From Arthrobacter sp. fls2-241-R2A-200 (GTDB lineage Bacteria > Actinomycetota > Actinomycetes > Actinomycetales > Micrococcaceae), in assembly GCF_030209745.1 (NCBI RefSeq), contig NZ_JARVRJ010000001.1, forward strand, positions 310,001 through 374,000: a DNA stretch of 64,000 bases, read 5' to 3'. Of this stretch, positions 36,755-45,878 are shown piece by piece (position 1 is the stretch's first letter; each line of letters begins with the position of its first letter). The notes beneath the pieces were generated by a model. The model was given only the letters and a program-made list of their open reading frames with translations. It made no database searches and was not told the origin of the DNA. A program made the position numbers and the translations under genes.

Positions 36755-37636
36755 GTGACTGAACCGAATTCCCAGCCCGCCGCCGTCGCGCCTTTGCTTG
36801 GCGCCTCCGACATCCGGCGACTTGCCGAGGAAATCGGGGTCCGTCCCACCAAGACCTTGGGCCAGAACTTCGTGATCGACGGAAACACGATCCGACGGAT
36901 TGTGTCCACTGCCGGCATCGGGCCTGACGAAACGGTGCTGGAGGTAGGCCCCGGGCTGGGCTCGCTCACCCTTGGATTACTTGATGCCGCGAGTGCGGTG
37001 GTTGCCGTGGAGGTCGATCCCGTGCTCGCCGCCAAGCTCCCGGAGACGGTCAGTGCGTGGCGCCCGCGGACGGAAGGCAATTTCCATCTGGTGGTGTCCG
37101 ATGCCATGAAGGTTACCGAGCTGCCCGTACAGCCCACGGCGCTGGTGGCGAACTTGCCCTATAACGTTGCCGTCCCGGTGGTGCTCCACCTGTTGCAGCA
37201 TTTTCCGAGCCTCCAGCACGGTCTGGTGATGGTCCAGGACGAGGTGGCCGATCGCTTAGCCGCCAGCCCCGGGTCCAAGGTCTACGGCGTTCCTTCGGTC
37301 AAGGCCGCTTGGTATGGCCGCATGCGCAAAGCCGGCGTTATTGGCATGAACGTCTTTTGGCCCGCGCCCAAGATCCATTCCGGCTTGGTGTCCTTCACCC
37401 GGCATGACCCGCCAGCCACCCACGCCACCCGCGAACAAGTGTTCGCCGTCATCGACGCAGCCTTTGCGCAACGGCGTAAAACCATGCGTGCAGCGTTGGC
37501 AGGCTGGGCCGGAAGCGCAGCAGAAGCTGAGCGTTTCCTGGTCACGGCCGGCGTCGACCCCACTGCCCGCGGCGAGGTGCTCGATATCTCGGCCTATGTC
37601 AGGATCGCCGAAGCCCGCCACCCCGTGGAAGCATGA
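36755..37636 (+). CDS. rsmA: 16S rRNA (adenine1518/1519-N6)-dimethyltransferase
   Basis: RsmA/KsgA dimethylates two adjacent adenines in helix 45 of 16S rRNA. It has 293 residues from a GTG. QNFVID, the SAM motif [12 protein letters not shown], and the catalytic [10 protein letters not shown] motif are present. It overlaps ispE by 4 bp (ATGA), so the two are translationally coupled. Confidence 0.96.
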   Translation: MTEPNSQPAAVAPLLGASDIRRLAEEIGVRPTKTLGQNFVIDGNTIRRIVSTAGIGPDETVLEVGPGLGSLTLGLLDAASAVVAVEVDPVLAAKLPETVSAWRPRTEGNFHLVVSDAMKVTELPVQPTALVANLPYNVAVPVVLHLLQHFPSLQHGLVMVQDEVADRLAASPGSKVYGVPSVKAAWYGRMRKAGVIGMNVFWPAPKIHSGLVSFTRHDPPATHATREQVFAVIDAAFAQRRKTMRAALAGWAGSAAEAERFLVTAGVDPTARGEVLDISAYVRIAEARHPVEA

Positions 37637-38625
37637 ACCCGGGTACCCGAAAACCAGCCGGCCTGCCATACGCGGGTGACCGCTTCCATGCCCGTACCGT
37701 GCGCGTCAAGGCGCCGGGAAAGGTAAACGTCTCGCTCAGCGTGGGCCCACTGCGTCCTGATGGTTACCACTCGGTGGCCAGCGTGTACCTCGCGGTCTCC
37801 CTGTACGAGGAAGTGGCGGCCACCAGCACGGAGGCCAGCGGGATCACAGTGAGCATCAGCCCGGACAGCACGCTGGACCTCGACGGCGTCGACATTCCGC
37901 TGGACGAGCGGAACCTCGCCTACAAGGCCGCAGCAATCATGGCGGAGGTGTCCGAGAAGCCCACCGGGGTGCACCTGGAAATCACCAAGCGGGTGCCTGT
38001 GGCTGGCGGGATGGGCGGCGGATCTGCGGACGCCGCAGCCACGTTGCTTGCCTGCGATGCCTTGTGGAACAGCGGACTTTCCCGGGAAGAACTGGCCCAC
38101 CTGGCTTCAGAGTTGGGCGCGGACGTGCCTTTCGCGCTCCTCGGCGGCACCGCCGTCGGGCTTGGTGTGGGCGATAAGTTGTCACCGGCGCTGGCCAAGG
38201 CGCAGATGGATTGGGTCTTGGTTTTTGCCGATTACGGGCTCTCCACGCCGGATGTTTTTCGCACCCTTGACGGGCTCAGGGACTCCGAAGGCCTGGACAT
38301 ACCCGAGCCCGTGGAGGTGGACCCCACCATCCTGCAGGCCCTCCGGCACGGGGACCCCGAGCAGTTGAGCCGGGTCCTCATTAATGATTTGCAGCGGGCA
38401 TCCATTGCCTTGGCACCGCAACTTCGCGATGCCATAGGCCTCGGTGAAGCCCGCGGTGCCTTGGCGGGGATGGTGTCCGGGTCCGGGCCCACCATCGCAT
38501 TGCTCGCGAGGGACTCCGTTTCCGCGAGTGTCCTGGCCGAGGAACTGACGCACCGCGGGCACACCGCCGTCGCAGTCCACGGCCCTGTACCCGGGGCACG
38601 GATCATCTCCGATACCCTCCTTTAG
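37633..38625 (+). CDS. ispE: 4-Diphosphocytidyl-2-C-methyl-D-erythritol kinase
   Basis: IspE phosphorylates CDP-methylerythritol in the MEP pathway for isoprenoids, including menaquinone and undecaprenyl carriers. It is a GHMP kinase of 330 residues: [13 protein letters not shown] near the start, the ATP loop [16 protein letters not shown], and [12 protein letters not shown] near the C-terminus. The start overlaps the rsmA stop as ATGA. Confidence 0.96.
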   Translation: MNPGTRKPAGLPYAGDRFHARTVRVKAPGKVNVSLSVGPLRPDGYHSVASVYLAVSLYEEVAATSTEASGITVSISPDSTLDLDGVDIPLDERNLAYKAAAIMAEVSEKPTGVHLEITKRVPVAGGMGGGSADAAATLLACDALWNSGLSREELAHLASELGADVPFALLGGTAVGLGVGDKLSPALAKAQMDWVLVFADYGLSTPDVFRTLDGLRDSEGLDIPEPVEVDPTILQALRHGDPEQLSRVLINDLQRASIALAPQLRDAIGLGEARGALAGMVSGSGPTIALLARDSVSASVLAEELTHRGHTAVAVHGPVPGARIISDTLL

Positions 38626-38660
38626 TACCTCCGCGTTCCAGCTGTAGAAAGTAGTACCCA

Positions 38661-40499
38661 TTGGCCCACCTGCTCGGCGGCGAGAACCTCACCGTTTCGT
38701 TCGCGACCCGCACTGTCCTCGACGGCGTCACCCTCGGTTTGGAGGATGGCGACCGCATCGGCATGGTGGGGCGCAATGGTGACGGAAAGTCCACGCTCAT
38801 GCGTCTGCTCGCGGCTCGGGCAACGCCGGATTCGGGCCGGGTGACCAAACGCGGCGACGTCACCGTTGGCTACCTCGACCAAAGCGACGTGCTGGACGGT
38901 GACCTGACAGTCGGCGCCGCGATCGTCGGTGACCAGGCCGATCACGAATGGGCAGCGAACCCGAAGATCCGCGAAATCATGGGTGGGCTGGTGGGCGACG
39001 TCGATTGGCACGCCAACGTCCACGCGCTCTCCGGCGGCCAGAAGCGGCGCGTTGCGCTGGCCAAGCTCCTCATCGGAGACCACGACGTCATCATGCTGGA
39101 CGAACCCACCAACCACCTCGACGTCGAAGGCGTCGCTTGGCTGGCCAGGCACCTCAAGACGCGCTGGCGCGCCAATCAGGGCGCGTTCCTGGTGGTCACG
39201 CACGATCGCTGGTTCCTGGATGAAGTGTGCAACTACACCTGGGAAGTCCACGACGCCATGGTGGACATGTTCGACGGCGGATACGCCGCCTACGTTTTGG
39301 CGCGCGCGGAGCGCGACCGCATGGCCGCCGTCGTGGAGGGCAAGCGCCAGCAGTTGGTCAAGAAGGAACTGGCATGGTTGAGGCGCGGCGCCCCGGCCCG
39401 GACGGCCAAGCCGAAGTTCCGGATCGAAGCAGCCAACGATCTCATAGCCGACGTGCCGGACCCGCGCGACTCCGTGGCCCTCAGCAAGATGGCCACCGCG
39501 CGCCAGGGCAAGGACGTCCTCGACCTCGAGAACGTGACGCTGGACTTCCTCGACGGCGAGGAGGGGCAGAAACTGTTCGACAACATCACCCTCCGGCTTG
39601 CCCCGGGCGAACGGCTTGGTTTGGTGGGCGTGAACGGCGCAGGCAAATCCACCTTGCTGAAGCTGCTCAACGGTGAAATCCAACCCACCACGGGCAAGGT
39701 CAAGCGCGGAAAAACCGTGGTTACTGCCGTCCTCACCCAAGAGGTGAAAGAGCTCGACGACGTCTCGGACCTGCGCGTCATCGAGGTCATCGAGCGGGAG
39801 AAACGCTCCTTCAGCGTGGGCGGCAAGGAATTCACGGCCGGACAGCTGGTGGAGCAGCTCGGTTTCACCAAGGAAAAGCAATGGACTCCCGTATCGGATC
39901 TCTCCGGTGGTGAACGACGCCGGCTGCAGCTCCTGCGGTTGTTGGTGGGGGAGCCCAATGTGCTCATGCTCGACGAACCCACTAACGACCTCGACACCGA
40001 CACGCTCGCCGCCGTCGAAGATGTCCTGGACGGCTGGCCGGGGACGCTGGTGGTTGTCAGCCACGACCGATACCTGCTCGAACGCGTCACGGACCATCAG
40101 ATGGCGCTGCTTGGCGATGCAAAACTCCGTGGTTTGCCTGGCGGTGTGGATCAGTACCTCGAACTCCGCGAGGCCGCCTTGGCTTCCGGTGGCATGGGCG
40201 GGGGATCGGGCGCCCCCACGGCCACGAGCGGTTCTTCTGCATCGGCGTCGTCCGCCGCGCCGTCCGGGGCCAGCGAATCCGAAAAGCGTGAAGCGCGCAA
40301 GGACCTCAACCGGATCGACCGGCAGCTCGGCAAAATAGCGCAGCAAGAAGAAAAGCTTCACACCCAAATGGCGGCGAAATCCGAAGCGGGAGATTTCGAT
40401 GCGCTCGGCGAACTGAACGCCAAACTGCAGGAGTTGCTGGACGAGAAGGAAGGCCTCGAGCTCGAGTGGCTGGAGGCCGCGGAGGTGCTCGGAGAGTAA
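38661..40499 (+). CDS. ABC-F family ATPase
   Basis: A 612-residue soluble protein with two ABC cassettes and no membrane segments, characteristic of ABC-F translation factors that act at the ribosomal E site. Walker A loops are GRNGDGKST and GVNGAGKST; signatures are LSGGQKRR and LSGGERRR; Walker B regions are MLDEPTNHLD and MLDEPTNDLD. An Ala/Ser/Gly-rich linker and a C-terminal coiled coil (about 545-612) follow. Start is TTG. Antibiotic protection versus housekeeping role cannot be decided. Confidence 0.93.
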   Translation: MAHLLGGENLTVSFATRTVLDGVTLGLEDGDRIGMVGRNGDGKSTLMRLLAARATPDSGRVTKRGDVTVGYLDQSDVLDGDLTVGAAIVGDQADHEWAANPKIREIMGGLVGDVDWHANVHALSGGQKRRVALAKLLIGDHDVIMLDEPTNHLDVEGVAWLARHLKTRWRANQGAFLVVTHDRWFLDEVCNYTWEVHDAMVDMFDGGYAAYVLARAERDRMAAVVEGKRQQLVKKELAWLRRGAPARTAKPKFRIEAANDLIADVPDPRDSVALSKMATARQGKDVLDLENVTLDFLDGEEGQKLFDNITLRLAPGERLGLVGVNGAGKSTLLKLLNGEIQPTTGKVKRGKTVVTAVLTQEVKELDDVSDLRVIEVIEREKRSFSVGGKEFTAGQLVEQLGFTKEKQWTPVSDLSGGERRRLQLLRLLVGEPNVLMLDEPTNDLDTDTLAAVEDVLDGWPGTLVVVSHDRYLLERVTDHQMALLGDAKLRGLPGGVDQYLELREAALASGGMGGGSGAPTATSGSSASASSAAPSGASESEKREARKDLNRIDRQLGKIAQQEEKLHTQMAAKSEAGDFDALGELNAKLQELLDEKEGLELEWLEAAEVLGE

Positions 40500-40514
40500 C
40501 CCGGCGTGCCCGTA

Positions 40515-40546
40515 GCTAGGCCCCGGAGCTGGCTAGGCCCCGGAGC
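40515..40546. repeat. 15-bp direct repeat, 17-bp period, at convergent gene ends
   Basis: GCTAGGCCCCGGAGC occurs at 40515-40529 and again at 40532-40546. The second copy contains the TAG stop codon of the minus-strand TetR gene, and both lie just past the ABC-F stop. Confidence 0.9.
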
Positions 40547-41231
40547 GCAGCTCGGGTTCCTTTTGCAACCCGGTCAGCCCATTCCACGCCATGTTCACCA
40601 AGTGCGCGGCCACTGCGCGTTTATCCGGCGTGCGGCTATCGAGCCACCATTGGCCCGTCATGGCCACCATGCCAACGAGCATCTGAGCGTACATGGCACC
40701 GTCGGCGGAACTGAATCCCCTGAGGGCGAACTCATCGGACAACAGATGCTCCACCCGGACGGTGACATGCGAAAGGAGCGTCGAGAACGCGCCTTCGGGC
40801 TGTGATGGCGGCGCATCCCGGATGAGGATCCGGAATCCGTCAGTGCGCTGTTCGATGTAGCCAAGCAGTGCCAGTGCCGCGCGCTCCACAAGAACCCGGG
40901 GGTTGGCATCGGTGCTGAGCGCTTCGGTGATGGAGTCGAGCAAGATTCGGAATTCATGCTCTACCACCTCCCGGTAGAGGCCTTCCTTGGACCCGAAGTG
41001 TTCGTAGATCACAGGTTTGGAGACTCCGGCCTTGGCGGCGATCTCCTCGATGGTTGTCGCGTCGAGTCCCCGCACGGCGAAGAGGGAGCGGCCAATGCCG
41101 ATCAGTTGCGCCTTTCGCTGGTGCCCTGTCATCCGAATGCGGGCCGCCGGCTCCCCCGGGGAGGCTTCGGTAGCGGGTTCCAAGCCAACAGAACCGGTCG
41201 GGGCCTGGGGCAGGTTGGTGGGCTTGCTCAC
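40533..41231 (-). CDS. TetR/AcrR family transcriptional regulator
   Basis: About 232 residues from a GTG at 41231. The N-terminal HTH includes IGRSLFAVRGLDATTIEEIAAKAGVSKPVIYEHFGSKEGLYREVV (read in parts), at about residues 38-85, and the C-terminal ligand region ends with NMAWNGLTGLQKEPELRSGA. It converges on the ABC-F gene. Target genes and ligand are unknown. An in-frame start about 96 bp upstream is possible but adds residues without family character. Confidence 0.9.
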   Translation of the reverse strand: MSKPTNLPQAPTGSVGLEPATEASPGEPAARIRMTGHQRKAQLIGIGRSLFAVRGLDATTIEEIAAKAGVSKPVIYEHFGSKEGLYREVVEHEFRILLDSITEALSTDANPRVLVERAALALLGYIEQRTDGFRILIRDAPPSQPEGAFSTLLSHVTVRVEHLLSDEFALRGFSSADGAMYAQMLVGMVAMTGQWWLDSRTPDKRAVAAHLVNMAWNGLTGLQKEPELRSGA

Positions 41232-41420
41232 GTGTCCATCATGCCGCAAAGGCCTGTTGAACACGGGCAACGGCTGTGGGAAGGGCATGTCCGGCAGGGA
41301 GTAAAAACCGGTCAAGTCGCGAAGCACGCAATGGTCATGGCAAACTAGATTCTTGTGTGTGCATCCCGGTCATCCGGGAAGCCGTCCGGGCTGCCGCCCT
41401 GGCTGCGGAAACACGCACAG

Positions 41421-41492
41421 TCCGCTCTGGTGTAATGGCAGCACCCCGGCCTTTGGAGCCGTGGAGTATAGGTTCGAATCCTATGGGCGGAA
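41421..41492 (+). tRNA. tRNA-Gln (anticodon UUG)
   Basis: A full cloverleaf can be drawn: acceptor TCCGCTC/GGGCGGA, D-arm with GTGTAATGGCAGCAC, anticodon stem CCGGC/GCCGT with loop CTTTGGA giving anticodon TTG, and T-arm ATAGG-TTCGAAT-CCTAT. The discriminator base is A and CCA is not encoded. It lies 121 bp upstream of the glmU start. Confidence 0.95.
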
Positions 41493-41613
41493 CGGTCGGA
41501 AAACGCGCTCCTCTCTGTACCTGGAACGGCTCGAACGGTGCCTGGGTCCATTGTTGGATGTGGCATTCCGAAGCCGGGTCACCCGGGACATACCGAGCAA
41601 GGAGAGCCAGTAC

Positions 41614-43113
41614 GTGAGCCCCGAAACCACCGGTCCCGCAGCGGTGATCGTCTTGGCCGCAGGTGCAGGAACCCGCATGAAGTCGCGGACTCCCAAAATT
41701 CTCCACGAAATCGGCGGCCGCTCCATGGTCGGGCACGCGCTCTTGGCGGCCCGATCCATCGAACCGCGGAAGCTTGCCCTGGTGGTCCGCCATGAGCGGG
41801 ACCGCGTGGCCGAGCATGTCGCAGCTTTGGACGCGGATGCCCTGATTGTTGACCAAGACGAGGTTCCCGGCACCGGACGCGCGGTGGAAGTTGCCCTCAG
41901 CGCCCTCGACGCCCAAGCCGATGTCACCGGCACCGTGGTAGTGACCTATGGCGATGTCCCCCTTCTCACTGGCGAACTTCTCGGCGAGCTCGTGGCCGCG
42001 CACGAGGACGAAGGCAACGCTGTTACCGTCCTCACCGCTGTCCTGGATGACGCCACGGGTTATGGCCGCATCCTCCGCGCCGAGGACGGAACAGTGACAG
42101 GCATCCGGGAGCACAAGGATGCAAGCGACGCTGAGCGCAGCATCCGTGAGATCAACTCCGGAATTTACGCTTTCGACGCCGCAGTGCTCCGGACTGCGTT
42201 GGCCAAAGTGACCACCGATAATGCCCAGGGCGAGATGTACTTGACTGACGTCTTGGGCTTGGCGCGCGACGCCGGCGGCCGGGTTGCCGCCGTCGTGACC
42301 GAAGACCGCTGGCAGGTTGAGGGCGCCAACGATCGCATTCAGCTCTCGGCCCTTGGTGCAGAGCACAATCGCCGCATCGTCGAGTCCTGGATGCGGGCGG
42401 GCGTCACCGTGGTGGACCCTTCCACCACGTGGATCGATTCCACTGTCACACTGGACGAGGACGTCCGGCTGTTGCCCAACACGCAACTTCACGGCACCAC
42501 CACGGTGGCGCGCGACGCCGTCGTCGGCCCCGATACCACGCTGACCGATGTCAAGGTGGGCGAGGGCGCCAAGGTGACCCGCACGCACGGCTCCGGTTCG
42601 ACGATTGGTGCCAAGGCAAGCGTTGGACCCTTCACCTACCTCCGCCCCGGAACGGTGCTGGGGGAGACGGGCAAGATCGGTGCGTTCTATGAGACCAAGA
42701 ACGTGACGATCGGCCGTGGCTCCAAGCTTTCCCACCTTGGCTACGCCGGCGACGCCGAGATCGGCGAGGACACCAACATCGGCTGCGGGAACATCACGGC
42801 AAATTACGACGGCGAGAAGAAGCACCGTACGGTCATCGGCTCGGGGGTCCGTACCGGATCCAACACGGTATTCGTTGCCCCCGTGACAGTTGGCGATGGT
42901 GCCTACAGCGGGGCCGGAGCCATCATCCGGAAGGACGTCCCCGCCGGCGCCCTGGCCTTGAGCGTCGCCTCGCAGCGCAACGCAGAGGGTTGGGTCATCG
43001 CCAACCGACCGGGCACGGCGTCGGCCGACTTGGCACAGAATGCGCAGGCAACCGCCTCCGCCTCCACTTCCCCAGAATCTCCGGCAACAACAGAAGAGGG
43101 CACACAGGCATGA
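41614..43113 (+). CDS. glmU: Bifunctional UDP-GlcNAc pyrophosphorylase / GlcN-1-P acetyltransferase
   Basis: GlmU makes UDP-GlcNAc for peptidoglycan and other wall polymers. It has 499 residues from a GTG at 41614 with AAGGAG 9 bases upstream; longer readings would cross the tRNA and are excluded. The uridyltransferase domain has LAAGAGTRMKS and YGDVPLL; the left-handed beta-helix acetyltransferase domain starts at about residue 260 and includes FTYLRPGTVLGE and NYDGEKKHRT. The tail is Ala/Ser/Thr-rich. It overlaps prs by 4 bp (ATGA). Confidence 0.97.
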   Translation: MSPETTGPAAVIVLAAGAGTRMKSRTPKILHEIGGRSMVGHALLAARSIEPRKLALVVRHERDRVAEHVAALDADALIVDQDEVPGTGRAVEVALSALDAQADVTGTVVVTYGDVPLLTGELLGELVAAHEDEGNAVTVLTAVLDDATGYGRILRAEDGTVTGIREHKDASDAERSIREINSGIYAFDAAVLRTALAKVTTDNAQGEMYLTDVLGLARDAGGRVAAVVTEDRWQVEGANDRIQLSALGAEHNRRIVESWMRAGVTVVDPSTTWIDSTVTLDEDVRLLPNTQLHGTTTVARDAVVGPDTTLTDVKVGEGAKVTRTHGSGSTIGAKASVGPFTYLRPGTVLGETGKIGAFYETKNVTIGRGSKLSHLGYAGDAEIGEDTNIGCGNITANYDGEKKHRTVIGSGVRTGSNTVFVAPVTVGDGAYSGAGAIIRKDVPAGALALSVASQRNAEGWVIANRPGTASADLAQNAQATASASTSPESPATTEEGTQA

Positions 43114-44090
43114 GCGAAATTACCGCACACGGCGAGAAGAAACTGATTCTCGCCGCCGGACGGGCGCATCCGGAACTGGCGCAGGAAATCGCGAAGGAGC
43201 TGGAGACGGAACTCCTTCCTATCGACGCTTATGACTTCGCCAATGGGGAAATTTACGTCCGTTCGGCCGAGAGCGTCCGAGGCACCGATGCCTTCGTCAT
43301 CCAGGCCCACCCGGCTCCACTGAACAACTGGCTCATGGAGCAGTTGATCATGATCGACTCCCTGAAGCGCGCCTCTGCCAAGAGGATCACGGTTGTTTCG
43401 CCGTTCTACCCGTACTCCCGCCAGGACAAGAAGGGCCGTGGCCGCGAGCCCATCTCGGCCCGCCTTGTGGCTGACCTCTACAAGACGGCCGGCGCGGACC
43501 GCATCATGTCCGTTGACCTGCACACCTCGCAGATCCAGGGCTTCTTTGACGGCCCGGTGGACCACCTGATGGCGATTCCGTTGCTTGCCGATTACATCCG
43601 CACCAAGGTCGAAGCGGACAACATCACCGTTGTTTCCCCTGACACCGGCCGCGTCCGCGTCGCAGAGCAGTGGGCCGAGCGCTTGGGCGGTGCCCCGCTG
43701 GCGTTCGTCCACAAGAGCCGTGACCTCACGGTCCCCAACCAGGCCGTCTCCAAGACCGTTGTTGGCCAGGTTGAAGGCCGGACATGCGTGCTGATCGATG
43801 ACATGATCGACACCGGTGGAACCATCTCCGGCGCCGTCCAGGTGTTGAAGAACGCCGGTGCCAAGGACGTCATCATCGCCTGCACGCACGCCGTGTTCTC
43901 CGATCCCGCAGCCCAGCGCCTGGCTGATTCCGGTGCCCGCGAAGTCGTCGTCACCAACACGTTGCCCATCCCGGCCGAGAAGCGTTTCCCGTCCCTGACG
44001 GTGTTGTCCATCGCGCCGCTGATTGCCCGCGCCATCCGCGAAGTGTTCGACGACGGTTCGGTCACCAGCCTGTTCGACGGCAAAGCGTAG
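43110..44090 (+). CDS. prs: Ribose-phosphate pyrophosphokinase
   Basis: Prs transfers pyrophosphate from ATP to ribose 5-phosphate, making PRPP for nucleotides, His, Trp and NAD. It has 326 residues from the ATG overlapping glmU. FANGEIYVR, YSRQDKKGRGREPISARL, the metal-binding DLHTSQIQGFFD, and the PRPP loop VLIDDMIDTGGTI are all present. A strong terminator follows at 44123. Confidence 0.97.
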   Translation: MSEITAHGEKKLILAAGRAHPELAQEIAKELETELLPIDAYDFANGEIYVRSAESVRGTDAFVIQAHPAPLNNWLMEQLIMIDSLKRASAKRITVVSPFYPYSRQDKKGRGREPISARLVADLYKTAGADRIMSVDLHTSQIQGFFDGPVDHLMAIPLLADYIRTKVEADNITVVSPDTGRVRVAEQWAERLGGAPLAFVHKSRDLTVPNQAVSKTVVGQVEGRTCVLIDDMIDTGGTISGAVQVLKNAGAKDVIIACTHAVFSDPAAQRLADSGAREVVVTNTLPIPAEKRFPSLTVLSIAPLIARAIREVFDDGSVTSLFDGKA

Positions 44091-44122
44091 CCTTGGCGTA
44101 CTGAAACAACCGCTGAAGCAGG

Positions 44123-44166
44123 ACGGGTCAGTCGCCGCCTTCGGGTGTGCGGCTGGCCCGTTTCGT
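44123..44166 (+). terminator. Intrinsic terminator after prs
   Basis: A 13-bp stem, ACGGGTCAGTCGC with GCGGCTGGCCCGT (three G-U pairs), encloses a loop containing TTCGG and is followed by TTTCGTTTG. It starts 33 bp after the prs stop. Confidence 0.85.
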
Positions 44167-44422
44167 TTGTCCGTTTTCAGTAATCAGGCGGTCCACTGAT
44201 AAACTCTCGGGGATACCTTGGCGAGGGAGAGCACATCCGGTTCGCGTTAGTGGACCTGGGTTGCGGGTCTCCGTTATCGACTGGGTCTGCACCTCCTTCA
44301 ACACAGGCGGAACGGCTGCACTGCAGCTGGTCTCGGCCGGGCGTAGAAGGTCTCCAGACCTCCGCCCTTGCTGATAGACCAGTCCGGAACATTCCGGACG
44401 CCACAGTAATCAAGGAGTACTC
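44167..44422 (+). promoter_or_regulatory. Leader region upstream of rplY with two tandem hairpins
   Basis: No gene is seen. AGGTCT-CC-AGACCT (44348-44361) and GTCCGGAA-CA-TTCCGGAC (44382-44399) are perfect inverted repeats just before the AAGGAG site of rplY. They may fold in the mRNA leader or bind a protein; evidence is positional. Confidence 0.5.
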
Positions 44423-44998
44423 ATGTCTGAGCAGAAGCTCACCGCAGAACTGCGCACCGAATTCGGCAAGGGTTTTGCCCGCCGTGCACGCATGGCCGGC
44501 CAGATCCCGGCTGTCATCTACGGCCACGGTGCAGAGCCCATCCACATCAACCTGCCGGGCCGCGCCACCACGCTGGCAGTCCGCGTCTCCAACGCCCTCT
44601 TGGCGATCGACGTCGACGGCCAGCAGCACCTCACGCTCGTCAAGGACATCCAGCGCGATCCCGTAAAGCAGATCATCGAGCACGTTGACCTGCAGACCGT
44701 CCAGGCCGGCGAAAAGGTTACGGTTGACATCGCCATCCACGTGAGCGGCGAAGTTGCTCCCGGTGCTGTTGCCAGCCTCGAAGCAACCACGGTTTCCCTC
44801 GAGTCCGAGGCAACCCACGTTCCCACCGCCGTCGAGGTCAGCATTGAGGGCCTCAAGGCCGGCCAGAACATCCACGCCGCAGACCTCGACCTTCCCAAGG
44901 GTTCCACGTTGCTCACCGAAGGCGACACCCTCGTGGTCCGCATCGCTGAAGCTGCAGGTTCGGAAGAAGAAGAGTCCGGCGAAGCAGCTGCAGAGTAG
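44423..44998 (+). CDS. rplY: 50S ribosomal protein L25/general stress protein Ctc
   Basis: Ctc-form L25, 191 residues, binding 5S rRNA. The N-terminal L25 domain has TEFGKGFARRARMAGQIPAVIYG (read in parts); the C-terminal TL5-type beta domain spans about residues 98-180; the tail is acidic (EEEESGEAAAE). AAGGAG precedes the ATG. It is followed by pth, a frequent pairing in bacteria, with a terminator between. Confidence 0.95.
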   Translation: MSEQKLTAELRTEFGKGFARRARMAGQIPAVIYGHGAEPIHINLPGRATTLAVRVSNALLAIDVDGQQHLTLVKDIQRDPVKQIIEHVDLQTVQAGEKVTVDIAIHVSGEVAPGAVASLEATTVSLESEATHVPTAVEVSIEGLKAGQNIHAADLDLPKGSTLLTEGDTLVVRIAEAAGSEEEESGEAAAE

Positions 44999-45028
44999 TC
45001 GTTTGACTGCTTGAGTCGCATGCCGTTG

Positions 45029-45060
45029 AGTGGCCGGGTACCTTTGGGTCCCGGCCACTT
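45029..45060 (+). terminator. Terminator after rplY
   Basis: AGTGGCCGGG and CCCGGCCACT form a perfect 10-bp stem around an 11-nt loop, followed by TGCTTTG. It lies 31 bp after the rplY stop, so pth is probably expressed from its own promoter. Confidence 0.82.
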
Positions 45061-45121
45061 GCTTTGCCCCGCCCGGCGATGCCCGCCTGACGATGACCAG
45101 ACCATTTCCTAGGATGAAACC

Positions 45122-45706
45122 ATGACAGAGACGTGGCTGATTGTCGGCCTTGGCAATCCCGGCACAGAGTACAGCAACAACAGGCACAACGTGGGCCAGA
45201 TGGTGTTGGACGAGTTGGCCTCCCGCATGGGCGGGAAATTCAAGGTTCACAAGTCCCGCGCCCAGGTAGTGGAGGGGCGGCTGGGCATTGGCGGCCCGCG
45301 CGTGGTGTTGGCCAAGCCCATGACGTACATGAACACTTCAGGCGGACCAGTGTCCGGCTTGGCCCAGTTCTTCGACATTGCTCCCGATCATGTCATTGCT
45401 GTTCATGACGAAATCGACATAGCTTTTAACACAGTGAAGTTAAAACTCGGTGGGGGCGAGGGCGGCCACAACGGGCTGCGCGACATCTCCAAAGCACTCG
45501 CAACCAAGGATTACCTCCGGGTCCGGGTTGGGGTGGGGCGCCCGCCAGGCCGGATGGAGACTGCCGATTATGTGCTGCGCGATTTTGCCACGACGGAAAA
45601 GAAGGAGTTGCCCTTCCTCGTGGATGAGGCTGCCGATGCGGTGGAGCTTCTCATCGCCGAAGGCCTTCTGGCTGCACAACAGAAGCACCACCCCGCCAAA
45701 ACGTGA
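45122..45706 (+). CDS. pth: Peptidyl-tRNA hydrolase
   Basis: Pth releases peptides from prematurely dissociated peptidyl-tRNA. It is 194 residues, the normal size. GLGNPGTEYSNNRHNVG carries the catalytic-His region; KPMTYMNTSGGPV, VHDEIDIAF and GGGEGGHNGLRDI are conserved. AGGA precedes the ATG. An 8-bp direct repeat AGCGACGC (45706 and 45721) begins at the stop codon. Confidence 0.96.
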   Translation: MTETWLIVGLGNPGTEYSNNRHNVGQMVLDELASRMGGKFKVHKSRAQVVEGRLGIGGPRVVLAKPMTYMNTSGGPVSGLAQFFDIAPDHVIAVHDEIDIAFNTVKLKLGGGEGGHNGLRDISKALATKDYLRVRVGVGRPPGRMETADYVLRDFATTEKKELPFLVDEAADAVELLIAEGLLAAQQKHHPAKT

Positions 45707-45733
45707 GCGACGCGGGCTGTAGCGACGCCGAAC

Positions 45734-45771
45734 CTTGAGCCAATCTTGAGGGAAGCCTGATCAAAGCCTGA
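45734..45771 (+). promoter_or_regulatory. Two pairs of 11-bp-period direct repeats upstream of the first LAL gene
   Basis: CTTGAG occurs at 45734 and 45745, and AGCCTGA at 45754 and 45765; each pair is spaced by one helical turn (11 bp). They lie about 100-140 bp upstream of the LuxR-type gene, as expected of an activator-binding array. Confidence 0.5.
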
Positions 45772-45878
45772 CAGTTCGGAGCAGTTCAAGCCCTACACAG
45801 TGTCGGCGCCCAACGGTAGTGTGCATGGTACGCGGTACGAGGCAGGGGACCACCGCGGATGTGTAGCTAAGGATGCAG

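Noticed and set aside
38622-40367. Long minus-strand open frame opposite the ABC-F gene
   Set aside because: The ABC-F gene has all its ATPase motifs on the plus strand; the antisense frame shows no motif and no ribosome-binding site.
41353-41613. N-terminal extension of glmU
   Set aside because: It would place a complete tRNA-Gln inside the coding region; the GTG at 41614 has an AAGGAG site and gives the normal GlmU start.
41335-42825. Long minus-strand open frame opposite tRNA-Gln and glmU
   Set aside because: It would run antisense through a tRNA and the core of glmU, and its protein has no recognisable domain.
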